Part shown: positions 35,401-48,700 of the stretch, in pieces
Layout: every line of letters starts with the position of its first letter
Numbering within the stretch: the stretch's first letter is position 1
Source of the DNA: Centropus unirufus
Taxonomy: Eukaryota > Chordata > Aves > Cuculiformes > Centropidae
Reading direction: 5' to 3'
Assembly: GCA_013397695.1 (NCBI GenBank)
Contig: VYZI01000021.1
Span: 692,566 to 756,565 of the forward strand
Length of the DNA stretch: 64,000 bases
Position numbers and translations under genes: made by a program
The notes under the pieces: model-generated
The model's input: the letters and a program-made list of their open reading frames with translations, nothing else
Told to the model about the DNA's origin: nothing
Database searches by the model: none

Positions 35401-38400
35401 CCTTTATTTGCATGTACACTGGGGGATCCTGACCTGAAGAAGCATTTTTGATTAATTATAACTGGTCAGGCATATCAGTCATTTGATCAGTGATCTGAAG
35501 CATGCGTACACAACCTTGGGAATCCAGTAATTGTTTATAAGAATTGGAGGGTCAAATTGAACAACTTTCACCATGTGTGGAAGGCTTGAATTGATTCCCA
35601 TAAAACTGCCAGTTAAACAATTCAGCTGGTAAATATGAACTCATGAAATACTTTTTCAAACAGGATAAAAAAAAACCTCAACGGTTGATAGATGACACTG
35701 TTTATACAGAATAAATTCTCCATCTCTGCTAAGAATAAGGGATCATAACTAAGCAACTGATCTCACAAGAGAAGGGTGGGAAGTGAGCTATTTTTTCCCC
35801 TGTGACCAAATTACACACTTATTCACACATCCAGGTGCAAGAATAACCTTTCTACAGACATTTTCTTTTTAGGACTTTAATTAATTTTTCTGTTTATTTT
35901 GAGTATCTCACAGAAGTTGAACAAAAGATAAAGAAGACAGTGTAAAAACACAGAAAAAAAAAAAAAAGAAAGAAAAGCCCAGTGTTACTTTAACACTGAC
36001 AACAAAAGTCACCCTTAGATGAATTAGTGATAAACTCCTGGGGAAGACTTCAGCTCCATATGGTGATATTTAATATTAGTCATGTAGAATCAGCCAAATC
36101 AACTCCACATCCCGCAGTACCTGAGGGACCCTGTCCTGCCTGTTTAGCATTCCACTATGACCACCCGTGAAACACTGCAATTGTCTCTACAGATATAAAT
36201 AAATAACTCCAGAATGCCAAACAGAAAGGGCTGGGGATGGGAATGATAAATCCTGAATCAGAGGCAACTGCATGAGAAGGAGAGCAGCAGGGCTGTGGCT
36301 ATGATTTAGTGGTGCTAATGAGCCCTGACACAAAGAGCCTCCAACAAGCCTGTGTCAGTAGCATAGGTCCTGTCTGACGAAAACCAGGTGTTCAAGGTGC
36401 TGTATGGGTTCACAGCCTTTGTGTCTCTGGCCTACTTTTTCATTCCTGAATTATTAGATAGAAAAGCACCTATTCCTTTCACACCAGAGGACAACTCTAA
36501 GCCTCCGAGTCAGCGTGTGCATCCAGATGTGGCTCAATGCAGCTCAGAGTTCAGTGCATTCATGCTGGAGCTTTGGGGTTTAGGCTATTCTCAATGGAGG
36601 AAGCAGGGCAAGAACAAAGCTTTTCTGGGCTCTGACCTGTCCTGAACAGCTGTTTTTCAAAAGCTGAATGTGAGAAAATCACTTTCTTTGAGGAATAAGC
36701 TTCCTGTTTGTCTTTGCTCCCTGATGCTCACATTAGAGCTACTAATCCTGGCCAAGTATCCTGTCCCTTGGAGTGTAACCTGAAAGCTGGAAGCATTCGA
36801 CTCCACTCAGCAGGGCTGGCTGAATCATTCCTCTGCCTCTGATGGGACCAACACAAGCCCTCTCCAATTAGCCTTAAACCACCAACACACCCAGAGTTGT
36901 TTTCAGGAATGGAATAGAAGCTGTGCTTAATCCATGCTTGTTTGTCATGTGGCACCACTTCTCGCTCTTGAATGTGATGTTTACAGGAAAATAAATTAAT
37001 GCAAGCCTTTCCCAGCACCTGACCTACTCACTTTGCATGGATATGCTCTGCTAGTGCATAGTTTCCACTACAGATACTTTATTTGGGTCTTGGGTTTTCT
37101 GCAAGCTTTTTGTCCATACATCCCTGATCTGTATTCTCCACAGCTTATCAGTATACAGAATTGTCCCGTTAGTCTCCCAGGGACCAATACTCACAGGTTG
37201 CTCCAAGACCATACCCAGATGGGAAACCTTTAGCATACAGTCTTTATTTTTTAATGTATTTCAGTTGTTTATTTTCCTACAGTAGTAAAAACGGTGAAGC
37301 AGCAGGCACCAATGTAAATAAAGTCCCACATGTTTGGCAGCAGATGAAAGCTGGGTCCTGGCTGAGACAAATACACTCCGCAATGGCTTAGGTCAAGTCC
37401 CTCCTTACTACCCTCACATGTGTGACTACTTCCCCAACACAGATAAATGGCTCACATGCACTTACACCATATTTATAATCACAGTTTTCTTCTCCTGCCC
37501 TAAGTCAACTTATTCCTTGGTTTCCTACTGCCCTGAAGTCCATCAAAGCCAGTTGCCATGGAAATACTAGTGATGTGCTTTCATAATGTCCTTGGTCATG
37601 ACTGTACGTCAAGAGCTCTCTCTGCTGGTCTGGAATCACCATTGTCTCTCATGGCTCCAGATGGTCACGTCACTGCTGGTACCTGGAAGCTCTCAGAGGT
37701 ACAGCTTGTGTTTCTAAACATTGTCAAGGGTCTGAAGTCTGGCACAGTAGCTCCTGTTTTTGAGCTGGCTTAAAATATTCAGCTTACCAAGAAACTGTAA
37801 CATCCAGCCTCCACTTTCTCACAATCCGCTCATCATTTGGTGATGAGTATTTAGCTAAGTGGCCAGGAGAGCAGTGGGGGAGAAGAAACCTCCTTGTGGT
37901 GAGAATGCTACAGAAAGCTCCAAAGCAAGACTGTAGGAAACTGGATGTGTATAAGAAATATTTTTTTTTTTTTATTTTTCTATTTCAGCAGTGCTGCTAG
38001 CCTAGGATGAGTGGCAGTGGCCTAATTCCTTGCCCAAGAAATGCTTTTTTCATTTTGGCAAAAGAAGACTGAGATTACTCTACAACTTTTATCTTACAGA
38101 GCCTTAGTCATCCTTCCACGGGCTGAGCAGGCTTTGCTGTCTCTTGAATTCTCACAGGAACAGCAGAGCTAAGGATTGTTATTAGCACCATTAGTTATTA
38201 TTATCTCCATCCCTAAGCTATGGCTTTTTAGGAGACCTGCACGGGACAGAGCCTGCTACTAGGTCCCAGAGATTCTTACAGGCAAAAGACCTTCAGGAGG
38301 CAGAACTGGGTTTGCCTCCCACAGCCTGGAGGTACATGGCAATTAACAATCTGTGTACCAACTCTCCAGTTCCTTTTCTGTTTGAGGTTACATCCTCTGT

Positions 38401-41400
38401 ATGCTGGGTACCCATTAGAGAAACTTCCTTCACAACTGACAGCCGTGGAGCACCCTGAAACAAAGCTAAACCTTCCTCTTTATGCCTCTTTCTCATAAAG
38501 TCATTCTCAAGGAGTTAAGCTTCCAGAAATACCCCTTGAAGAACATTAGGATCTGACCTATGATTGCTGAAATTACCGTATAAAAGGAAGAAAGTAAAAT
38601 TTAATTAACCAGGCACCATTTCTACCAGGCTTGCTCTGTGCTTAGCACAAAACTGAAGAGCTAAGCATGCTAATTCTCAGAAAGAGTTTGATTTTTTTTT
38701 TTTGTAACTCTCATGGCAATGACATCTTTCTGATGGACCCTGTAACAGTGAAACAGCAAAGACAACCATTGATGTGTTACTAGTTGTCTGCCTTCCAGTT
38801 CTTGCAGTGCAAGCTAATTGCTAGCTTTCAGCAGATCCCAGATGGGCCTTTTTACTGAAAAATAATAATTCTCAGAGTTGTATAACACTGTGTGTTTTTT
38901 AAAGCTTTGTTTTTAAATTGTTTTCTTCAGAAGTGCATGGCTGTGTATGAAAAATGCTTCTAATCTATGCACAAATCATCCAAGTTACATTCTAGCCCCC
39001 AAGTCTGGGTTGAAGTTGGTTGGAGTCATAATTAATAAGGGCCTTTTTTTTTTCCTCCAGCCAGTGTAAGTTTTTGCTTCACTTTATGAAAAGTAGGCAA
39101 AAGAATTCCACAGAATTTAGGAGTGAAACATAACAATTAAATGGTACAATAGAAGTATAAAAGGCAGACGGGCTGCTGATGTTATCATCTGAAAATCTCA
39201 GAAAGAGCAAAGTTGACCAAGCACAGATTATTTTTCCTCCAATTCTGATTAATAGTGAATAATTGGCACAAATAATCAATTGGTAGAAATGTCTACAACA
39301 GAGGGGCCCTGGCAAAAGATTCTCTTCCATGAACTTATTAGGGTTGATTAAAGTCTTGTCATTGATTTTTTTTGGCCATCCTGGGGAGACCAGACATGAG
39401 GTCAAAAACACAATGGATAAGTATATCATTAAATCTAGTCCTGAGAGTTAAGGAGAAGTGCCAAGAAATTACATGGAAGTTTTAAGTACTGATCCTGAGG
39501 TCTACCTGTTTCATAATGTTTCACTTTGACAACAGCCATCCCCCTCACATCTGACATCTCAAACTAACAAGATATTTAGTCACCAAGAAGAGAGCATTGT
39601 GTCAAATATCAGCTCACAACATTTCCATCCTAGAGGAACAAATTCAGGGTTATGTGATCGCTCTCAAGCCCCTAAAATAAAAGGTTTCAGTTGTCAAGTC
39701 TTATTTTTTCCCCACCTTTTTTTTTCTCTCTCCTTCACACAAACGTGTAGATATAGGAAAATTGTGAAGGGGTGTATGGCATTGTGGATAGGAAAAGATG
39801 CAGCGAAGAGCAGATTGTGGGGAAAGATTAGCCCATATTTATCCAAGTCAACCAAATTACTCTAACCTCCAACTGTACCCTCTTGTATAGTCAGTGGAAA
39901 GACCTCAGGGAGCGACTTAATTTGCTACCCTCTGGAGGTGCTGGTGTTTCTCAATGAGTTAGTCCATGTTAGTTAAGTCCCTCACATGTGTATTTCACAT
40001 AGATGCTACCATGGATTTAAAAGGGTTGGGAAGGGAGGACTTTGGCCATTTGTTACTGCTCATCAGTGCAACTCCTTCTCCCATATTGGACAGTAGAGTG
40101 AAAACAGGGCAGTAACTCCTGCCCTCTTTTGTGTCTTTGGGGCTGTCAGTCCCAGTTAGCCACTAGCATTAAGTAAAGGAAACTAGAGTTTGCACAGAAT
40201 TGAAGGTGATGTCATTAAGAATATTAAAACTCCTCACACGCTAAAATCATGTCGAAGCTTTAGCCAACCTTAGCCTTTTTCTGTGAGCTACTGAACACAC
40301 ATGAGGAAGTATTGAGAATCAAAAGCACATTGAATACAAGTTTAGATCAGGCCCATTTTTCTGCTTCCTAATACATTCCACCTGGCACAGCAAAAACCTT
40401 ACTGCGTGAGCGGATGGTCCGTGCCTGTGAAGGTTGGAAGCACCTGCCGCTTCTGCTGTACCTTAGCAAACGGCTGCTGGGGAACTTGGGAGAGATCCAG
40501 GATCCTCCAGCAACAACGGACAAGATGCTTTTTCATGTAAACCTCATTTGCATTTCTACTCAAAATCTGTTTCAACTCTACTATCCATATGTTTATCAAG
40601 GAAGAAAGGCAGAGCAAGGATAGAGGAAAGCAGTAGAGTGTCTTTTCTCAAATCATTGCACTCTTATTTTACCTTCCATTTCATGCTGACTTCCCTCCTC
40701 CCCCTTCCAAAGTGTTTTCAAAACCTTCCTCCCACCTTTTTTTATTCACTTGTCTCAGATTTTTATTAGCAGTACAAACCCTTCCTGGAAATGTTTTCCC
40801 TTTGTTAAGACATCTAATTTAAAACAACATCAGACTGGCATCTTTAATCCACTACTGCTTTTACTGTGCCTTCCTGAATGATTCTAGTTGAAACTCAAAT
40901 CTCTCTGTGTTGACCTATGGTAGAACCACATGAGAAGTAAATAGACAACAAACTTTGATAGCAAAGGCTTTCCAGTTATCACCAGAGGATGCATCAGTTG
41001 GAAGGGTGCAATTTAAGCCAGAGCTGCTTCTTTAAACCCCCTGAATTAGGTAGATGTGAGTGGTGATTCAGCCGGAGAAGAGGTATAGGAGCTCACTGCA
41101 TTGCTAGGCAGTGACTTTTCAGCGTTTTATGCTCATAACAATATTGCTCAACAGTGGGCAAAGGATTTCATGTCATCACCTAAACACTTGTGGAAAACAC
41201 TTTTTCAGGAGAAGTGGCATGAAAAGATCTAGGAGATTCTTAGTGCTTCATTTCTGCTTTTCCTTTAAACAAAGCCTGTTAGGGTCCCATTTTGGATGCT
41301 AAAAGTGAAATGCAAATTGTTTCAACTCAAGTGAAATGGGTCATCTGATCTGGGAACACTTCCCCATGCTGCCCATTTTCTTGGCTCAGCAAAAAGCGTG

Positions 41401-41973
41401 AAAATGGCAGGCAGTGCCCCAGTTCAGGGCTGCTGCAGGGCCCCTCATTTTTCCTCAGCCAGAGAGGAAGTGAAAGTTTGAAAGTAGGTTTTTTTAGTTC
41501 TGGAAACCAGATAGATGACATCCAGATCACTCTGCTCAGCCTCTTCATCCACTGTGGAATTGAATAACATACCAGACCAGTCATGTATTTCTGTGCAGAC
41601 GACTACAGAGCTCCATGGGGAGGGCTGAGACATGTTCTCTGCACTAGAGGGAGACTGGTTATTTTGCCAGATGCATGGTTTTGGTTTTGGCTGTTTGGCT
41701 CTGTGTGATACCAGGAGGACCTTTTCCCCTGATGTCAGCGACTGTTTCCTGTCTCTTCTGGCATGCTGTGTGGCCTGCCTCATCAGCCCAACCAGAAATT
41801 TTATGTAACAGCCACAGAAAATCTAGGACATAAGAAACATCCTCTGTCTCTCCTGCTGCCTTCTCTGGACAAAACTAGCTGTGAATATATTTCTCATCTT
41901 TCACTCTAGGTCACTGATCTGGGGTGGAGGGCAGTGGGACATGTTCCTTGATGGCAGGCAGAACAGCTGTTCT
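29431..41973. other. Long gene-free, repeat-poor stretch
   Basis: About 12.5 kb without a recognisable gene or interspersed repeat. Small features are a 12-bp tandem duplication at 30411-30434, an A run of about 14 at 35954-35967 and a T run of 13 at 37961-37973. A 7-bp inverted repeat GCTTAGC/GCTAAGC spans 38640-38666. The segment around 34.75-35.1 kb is somewhat more GC-rich, with a few CpGs, but carries no convincing promoter or exon. A frame at 36388-36645 begins with a hydrophobic stretch directly after a CAG; no family is recognised. Confidence 0.5.
30411..30434. repeat. 12-bp tandem duplication, two copies
   Basis: GCTGGAAAGCAT is followed by GCTGGAAAGCTT, with one mismatch. Confidence 0.7.
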
Positions 41974-42080
41974 GCAAATATTTCTTAGCTGCATATCTAC
42001 AGGATAGCTCACCTCTGATGGAAAGGACAGGACTCAGTGACTCAAAATGGTTCCTTCTAGTCCTATGCTTCAAATAGCTA
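41974..42080 (+). mobile_element. CR1 LINE 3' tip, plus strand
   Basis: The last roughly 100 bases of an older CR1 subfamily can be followed: AAATATTTCTTAG (near 41977), TATCTACAGGATAG, then GGACAGGACTCAGTGACTCA (42024-42043), then GGTTCCTTCTAGTCCTATG (42050-42068), and a remnant of the terminal ATTCTATG repeat. The block before about 41970 does not match, so this is either a severely 5'-truncated insertion, the usual outcome of incomplete CR1 reverse transcription, or a decayed longer copy. It has no coding capacity. Confidence 0.55.
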
Positions 42081-45000
42081 AATAGTCCTTTGCTGGTCTC
42101 AGAAATAAACCCTGCAACTGTCTTGAACTCTGCTTTTGTCAAGGATGCTTGTGAAACGGGACAGTGCAGTGGCACAGTGAACTCGAAGCTTAAGCAAGAA
42201 CAATTCCTTCCCCACCAGCCAGTTTTCACTAACTTCCTCCCAACAAAGAATTTAGTTTAGAGCTAATTGAATTAGCAAAGGTCTTCAAATACTTCCACAA
42301 GGGACTGGCTTCGTTTTGGCCTTACAAAGCCAATCAAATCAGCAGAGAAGGAGAAAAGCCAGTCAATGATTCACATTAATCGTCTGAGATAGCATGGGGG
42401 TGGGGGAAGAAATGAAACAAAAGAGAAAGGCAAAAAAACCCCAGTGTGCAACTTTTAAAAACTTGGCTCAACCCAGACATAGAACACGAGATGAAAAATT
42501 GACTCTGTGAATTGCATTATAGATTTTGAAGATGGGTCTGTTTCTGAGAGTCTGAGATTGAAAGTCTGGTACGTGCTGTTGAAGCTTACTACAGCAGGGA
42601 CCAACCTATGCTGGGAAGCCAAGAAGAGCACATGCGACAAACCCAGGGCTCACTGCACATATATCAAAGGCTTTCTGCTCATGTACACTCTGCCCAGGAT
42701 ACTGGATTTGCTGCATGTACTCAAGCCATTTGTCCCTTGCAAGTAAAATAAGTCAAACGTGCACAGCAGGCACAGGAACATTAGTGGATGGCCTCCAGAG
42801 TCCATCCTCAGACTGGAGAGGGTACCTGAGCTTTGTAAGAGCATTGTTATACCTCTAGGAGTATGTTGGTTTTTTTTTCCAGAGCTGAAAGCAGGACCGC
42901 CTTCCTCAGTTTTTAAGTCAGGTAAATAAACTGAGGAACTTTGAATTTTGCAGGTGGCTGTCCATCCTACCTCACAACAAAGGGTGCGGGGCATCCTTCA
43001 CCATACCAGGCAAGTTTTTGTTATACATAGATACAGCATCAGTACCACACAACTGGCACAGCATGCTTCACTGGAAATTTGCTCCTTCAGTTGCCATAGT
43101 AAAGGTACACCGCAGAGCGCTGCCAGCTGCATTCATGTGGTGTACTAAATCCTTGCAACTTCTCACTCCTGATGAGTACAAAACACCTGCCACAATCGGC
43201 CAATTCAAAGGCTGCGCTACAAAATACAGTCAAAACAAGAGAGATTGATTAAGCTACCTGGTTCATCTCCTGGCCAGGCAAAGAATTTATGTCAGGTTTG
43301 AGCCCCACCTTTGCATCTCTTTCAAGTTTCTGTTTTCAAATGAGTCTGTTAGTGAAGGCAGTGGATTGAAAGCCCTTCCTCCTTCTACCCAATTTTTGTA
43401 TGTTCAACCTTAGACCTGGTAATTAACTTTTATAATGAACATTTGCTGTCTCCTTTGAAAAAAAAATGAGCTGAATAAGAAAAATTTTCTCACAAAAAGA
43501 ATTGTTTTGTATTCATTTCTTGGTTCAAAACATTTCAGAAGATCCTTTGCACATGAGATTTTGGGGGTTTTGGGGTGGTTTGTTTTTTTTAGTTTTATGG
43601 AAAGATCTGTTTTTTCTTGAGAAAGTAAGAGGGAAAGATAAATCATCTTTGTGAATAAGAAAAGATCCTTCAGACTATTGCAACAAAATTTCCAAAGTAC
43701 CTAAACACGAAATTTTTGGTTTGCCTTATTTTCTCCAAAAAAAAGTAAATTCAAATACAGTTCCACAAAAAATGTCGGACAAAAATACATTCAAAAGAGT
43801 TGAATCATTTTATAGGACAACAAAAATCTAGTTCTATGGTTGTACTACAAAAGCCCTGGAAGGTAAAAGATTAAAACAGAGCCCTGTACTTCACTTCTAT
43901 AGTAGAAAGGAACAATTATGATTTTACTTTATTGGTAGGAAATGGTTATGCTAATTTTGATTGAATAAATGGGCACAAAAGATCAAAGATAATAATATGT
44001 CCAAAACGAGTAAAACACTAAGAATTCTTAAATGAAGTTCAGAGGCTTTTGTTTTGTTTTGTTATATAGACTTTAGTAAGCAATGACAAGCTCCAGTGGC
44101 AAGCAATCACAATTTAGAATCATTTAATCTTTTATTAAAAATGCAAAAAAGGAAGAAAACTCAGCTAAAAGTCTTTGTAGTGCAGAGCATTAAGTAAAGC
44201 TTTCATTTTACAAGTTCTCTCATTCCCTGTTTCTTTAGCAACAATTTCAGTTGCATAAGATGACCCCCCCAGACAGTCTCTCAGATAGAATTAAAGATAG
44301 TATTAGCTCTGCTTTATGGGAAAAAGAAAATAAAGTACTGTAAAACTTATGTTCTTGCCCTTGTTTTTGGAACCAAGGTTTTTTACTTAAAAACAAAACA
44401 AAATCAAGCACATGAGGAAACATGACGAAAGGGAGAAGAGAAAGAAAGATAGCAAATAATGAGATCTCAGTACTGGAAAAGGGCAAGTGAATCCTTAGTC
44501 ACCTTAATCTGTCAGAAACTGGGCAAAATCACATAACAGCTGGATGGTTATGATACTGCTTTCAGCTGCCTTTTTCTTCATTGTTGTGTGTTATAGCAGA
44601 GACCTTCCCCTTTTCCTTTCCCTTTCAAATAAGGTAGAGGAAAGAAACAAAGAAGGCAAGAAAGGAGCAAACCTAGCTCTCTGATTGCAGGGTTGCCAGC
44701 AGTTTGGCAGAGCTGGTGGAGGCAGCACTGTTACTTGGAGCTTTCTCTAGAGCTCATTGCATTGAATTTTCCACACCCCCCCAAGCAAGATTACAAATGC
44801 CTGAGTTGTGATGGTGACCAGAAGACCCTGTGAACTCAGCACCTGCAGCGGTAATGTGGGTTTCATCTATATTCTTCTTTCTAACATCATATAAAATATC
44901 CTCAAAGATGGAGATGAGAGGCAGATTAACCTCACATCACATGAAATCACCCAGCAGATGAAGAAAAACTTGAAATAAAACAGATGTTTCCTGTCTCTCA

Positions 45001-45429
45001 GGTGAACTTCCTGCCCTTTGGGATAGACCACAAACTGCCAATCCAGGATGTTCCCATTACCATTCCCACAGCCCTAGAAAAGGCAAATGAACCATGGCCA
45101 TGAGACCTCAGGCCTTCCTGTTCTACCTTCCACATGTCACTTCTCATTCAGATGATAAAATAGTCTGACTGGGTAAGTTGGGATTTATCAAGATTCACTC
45201 ACTATTCATATTTTCATACAGGCAAAGGTAGAGATTGCAGGCAAACTGGTATGTATTCTGAGACTCCAATACAATTATCATGGTCCCAATTTTAATTCCA
45301 AAATCAAAAGATCTGGACTATTGTGATCTTCCTCTTCTCAAAACCCTGCCCATTTTCCATGTTCTGTAAGAGCCCTTTTTCTCCAGCAGGATTCTGCCTG
45401 TCCTATCCAAACACTCAGGTGTCTTTCTT
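42081..45429. other. Gene-free stretch
   Basis: No gene recognised. AT-rich with A/T runs near 43.4-43.8 kb and a purine-rich segment near 44.6 kb. A good-looking pyrimidine tract plus CAG at 45121-45151 is followed 21 bases later by GTAAGT; the intervening 21 bases contain stop codons in some frames and are probably not an exon. Confidence 0.5.
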
Positions 45430-45765
45430 CCCCTCCCAATTTGAAGTCATTCCCCCTCATTCTGTCACTTCATCGCCTTGTGTGGAGTTCCTCTCCAGCC
45501 TTACTGTAGCCCCTTTCAGTACTGGAAGGCCATTATGGGGTCTCCCCAAAGCCTTCCCCAGGCTGAGCAACCAGAACTCTCTCAGCCTGTCTTCATGGCA
45601 GAGGTGCTCCAGCCCTCTGATCATCTTAATAGTCCTCCTTTGGACCCATTCCCATAGTTCCATATCTTTCTTACACTGGGGATTCCAGAAGTGGACACAG
45701 GACTCCAGGTAGGCTCGCATGAAAGTGAAGTAGCGGGAGAGTATCAACTCCCTTGAGAAGGAGTA
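45430..45765 (-). mobile_element. CR1 LINE internal fragment, minus strand
   Basis: The plus strand carries the reverse complement of CR1 in unbroken order: TTTGAAGTCATTCCCCCTCA (45440-45459), TCCTCTCCAGCC, CAGTACTGGAAGGC, GGTCTCCCCAAAGCC, CAGGCTGAGCAACC, CTCTCTCAGCCTGTCTTCAT, AGAGGTGCTCCAGCCCTCTG (45600-45619), TCCTCCTTTGGACCCATTCC, and CAGAAGTGGACACAGGACTC. On the minus strand an open frame (start-to-stop 45457-45972) contains the CR1 ORF2 C-terminal signature with VQRR and RGLEHL. The fragment stops short of the CR1 3' end: the last 150 or so bases and the terminal 8-mer repeat, expected to the left of 45430, are missing. It is therefore not a simple 5'-truncated insertion. The frame is transposon-derived and not a host gene. 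Confidence 0.9.
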
Positions 45766-48700
45766 AGAAGAAGGCTGGAGTGGCAGTAGTGGGGCTGGTT
45801 GACTCAGCAGCTTCAGCACATGCTGCTCAAGCAACCTCTGCTTAGAGCTGGGTGCACTTACAACACAAATTGGATCAGGACTTTTCTGACTACTGTACCA
45901 GATATTCATGAGCTGGTATTCAAGTAACACTGCTATAAGCTCTAGTTGAACCTTACTGGCAGTAACACTCAAAATTTGTGGACAACATAAGAAGTGAATG
46001 ATGAGAACCTGTTTAGAAACTTGAATAAATATTCACCAGGGAAAACAAAAAGGCCGTGCTGTTTTCATAGAGCTAATATTAATTTACTGATTTCTTGATT
46101 AAAATGAAAAGGGAAAAATGATTCCCAGCAGGTCCCTCTTCTCTTGCTAAGTTAATAGCAGGGATGCCATTACACTGAAAATGATGCATTTGATGCTAAA
46201 ACCTATAAATGTGTTCATTTCTTCAGTTCATTCACTTGGTGAGGCTCAGTGGTGATCCACTTAGCTAGGCCAATCTTCCTGCATTTGTTAGACTGAAAGA
46301 GAAGGGTGGAAAGAGCAACTCATCATTACATGTTCTAACAACCAGATGTTAACTGGAGCCCAAGAATCCGACTCTGAAATGAACACGGAAAGCAACACAA
46401 CAGCAGTCTACTATTGCTACTGCTCAGTCTTTGTGCCCCACAGAGAGGGAGCAGAGAGTAAAAGTGAATGGGAAAGACAAAGCAACATGGGATCTGCAAG
46501 TCCACAAATGGAAGGAAACCACCAGAAGCAAAAGATTGATGTTTGATCAAAGCACAGGAAAGCTTACTTGTAAAAACATTTGGTTTCATTTTTTATTATG
46601 AACTCAGTTCAGGCAAAGACAGAGGCTCTGGCAGGTGTTCCTGGGCATGTGGAACCTAGCAGCAATTTCTGTTAATCCAAGTGTTGTCTGTCCAAGACAT
46701 GCTTTTTGTACGGCAGAGTTCTTCTTGCTTCTTCGGGTGTCTACCAACTCATGTTGCCATTGGTGTTAATAGCAATTGGAGATCTGTGAAGATCTGGGTC
46801 TTTTACAAAGATTTCGTACCATTTATTTTTTTTACTGCCATTTTTTTCCCCTTGTCACTGCTCCTTCTTGAATGAAGTTAGTGGAGATGAAGTCAAAAAG
46901 TCCTTTCACAGGGACCACAGTACCTTCTGGGAAGGTTCACGAGGTTGAAAGGGAAAAACCGAGCTGCAAAAAATAATGTCCAAAATGCCTTCAGACACCT
47001 GTAGGAGGTGCTGCCTGTAATTCAGCCAATGTTTTTGAAAGGTCAAAAGTTTCCTCTGGGTCCTGGGTATCTCTGCCAGTTTCTGCTACACTCGCACACC
47101 TAAAATGCCATACCTATGCTCAGATATCTGGGTTTTATCTCAGAATATCAGAAACTTCCTAACATTTATATAAGGGGGACATTTACTTTCAAGGGGAAAA
47201 TTTGATCCCTGAGCCAAGAAACTTGAAGACAAAAGGTCTGATGAGGTACAACTGAAGTGTGCAAGAGTTTTGCACAAACCAGGTTTTGCACAACCTAGCC
47301 CAGCTATGTTTTTACCACTCAGCAAAGCTTTGACTTTTCCATATCAACAAATGATTCTTTCTGGACTGCCAAAATGACATGAAGCCAATAGACAAGTCCT
47401 GCTTGTTATACATCATGGCTAAGTGCTGCCTACACACTCTGTAAGTACCTAAGGGATAAATGGGCTTCACAACTGTGTTAGAGTACAGATCATCACAGTA
47501 CAAGATAGGAACCAGCATGTGTAGTTCTGAATCAGCTGTCTTTGGAGAACTGAATGTATTTGAAAAGGCCACTGCTACCAGCTGCATTTCTCTAAGAGAA
47601 ATTTTGCATTTAGCACACAATTAATTTTCCCTTGTATGGATGAAAGGGATGTTGGATTCCTTGGGGAAAAATATTCCTGTGAGCTTGGCCACTGAGCAGA
47701 TGATGTTCCTCATCACAGATTCTGGGTCAAATTGGGGCAGGGAGTGTGTGCTTCATTTGAAATATTAACCAGGATAAGCATTTTTTGTTGGATTCCAGAA
47801 AGTCCTCAGGGAGAAAGTCCTAGTTGTAGGGAATGTGCAAGCAGTGAAAATCCACAGCGTTGATTGTCTGTGTTACTTGCTACACCTCTAAAATCAATGC
47901 AACATTAAGCAGTTAAAAGCCATTATAAGGCTCAGTCTGTTTAGTTGGATGCATAATGCACTTGGACTTTTTGTCAAGTCTGGTCTGTTCCAAACAACTA
48001 GGATCAAAGAGGCTTGCAGAAGAATGTGACTTGAACCATTTGCATGCAAACTGGCAGTAGGGACAGTATTTGGGCATAGGCCATGTGTATTCTGCAGTGC
48101 CTACATTTTGCAACCCAGAAAATGGATTTAGTAAGTCCAGACAAGTAGGGTGTGACACAACACAAGGGCAAAGTTAAGGATCAGGAATATAGCACTGAAT
48201 AACTAAATAACATTGTAGCATATAACGGCATAAACATAAACTACAAGGTTGTAGAACAGCAGGGCAACTTTTAAGACACAGCATGGTGAACCGCAAAATT
48301 AGTACCATCCCTGCTATGACTGAAGAAGAAATAATCCCCAGAAGAGAAAAAGCAAAAGGAATAGCATTGCAACTATTCCTGTCCTTGCGGTTCCAAAGTG
48401 GTCACCTGAGGAAGGATCACATTTGTACTCCCCACCCCAAAAGGCAGAGAAGAAGGTGAATTGTATCTGAAGGGGCTACCGGATAACCAAACAGAGAAGA
48501 AATTATAATTATAGTTTTCATGCCAAGTTTTGGTGCTACCACAGCTGTGATGGTTCAGAACCACTGCAAAACAGCTGTATGGATACCTTAAGGAAGTGAC
48601 TGAACAACCAGCCCCTGGCAAATATATCACCCTTGGCCCACTTTGCCACAGTTCTTTGTTGTTTTTCACTTGTGGGAAAGCAGCCTGGGCTGTGGGCTCT

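Noticed and set aside
38240..38335. MIR-like segment around the phrase AGAACTGGGTTTGCCTCCCA
   Set aside because: Only one short phrase resembles the family; the rest does not follow its order.
45121..45178. 21-base micro-exon between a good acceptor-like tract and GTAAGT
   Set aside because: Short donor and acceptor words are frequent in 64 kb; the 21 bases carry stop codons in some frames and there is no partner exon.
45457..45972. 171-codon minus-strand frame as a host gene
   Set aside because: Its C-terminal half is the CR1 ORF2 signature and the plus strand matches CR1 block by block; the remainder is a chance extension.
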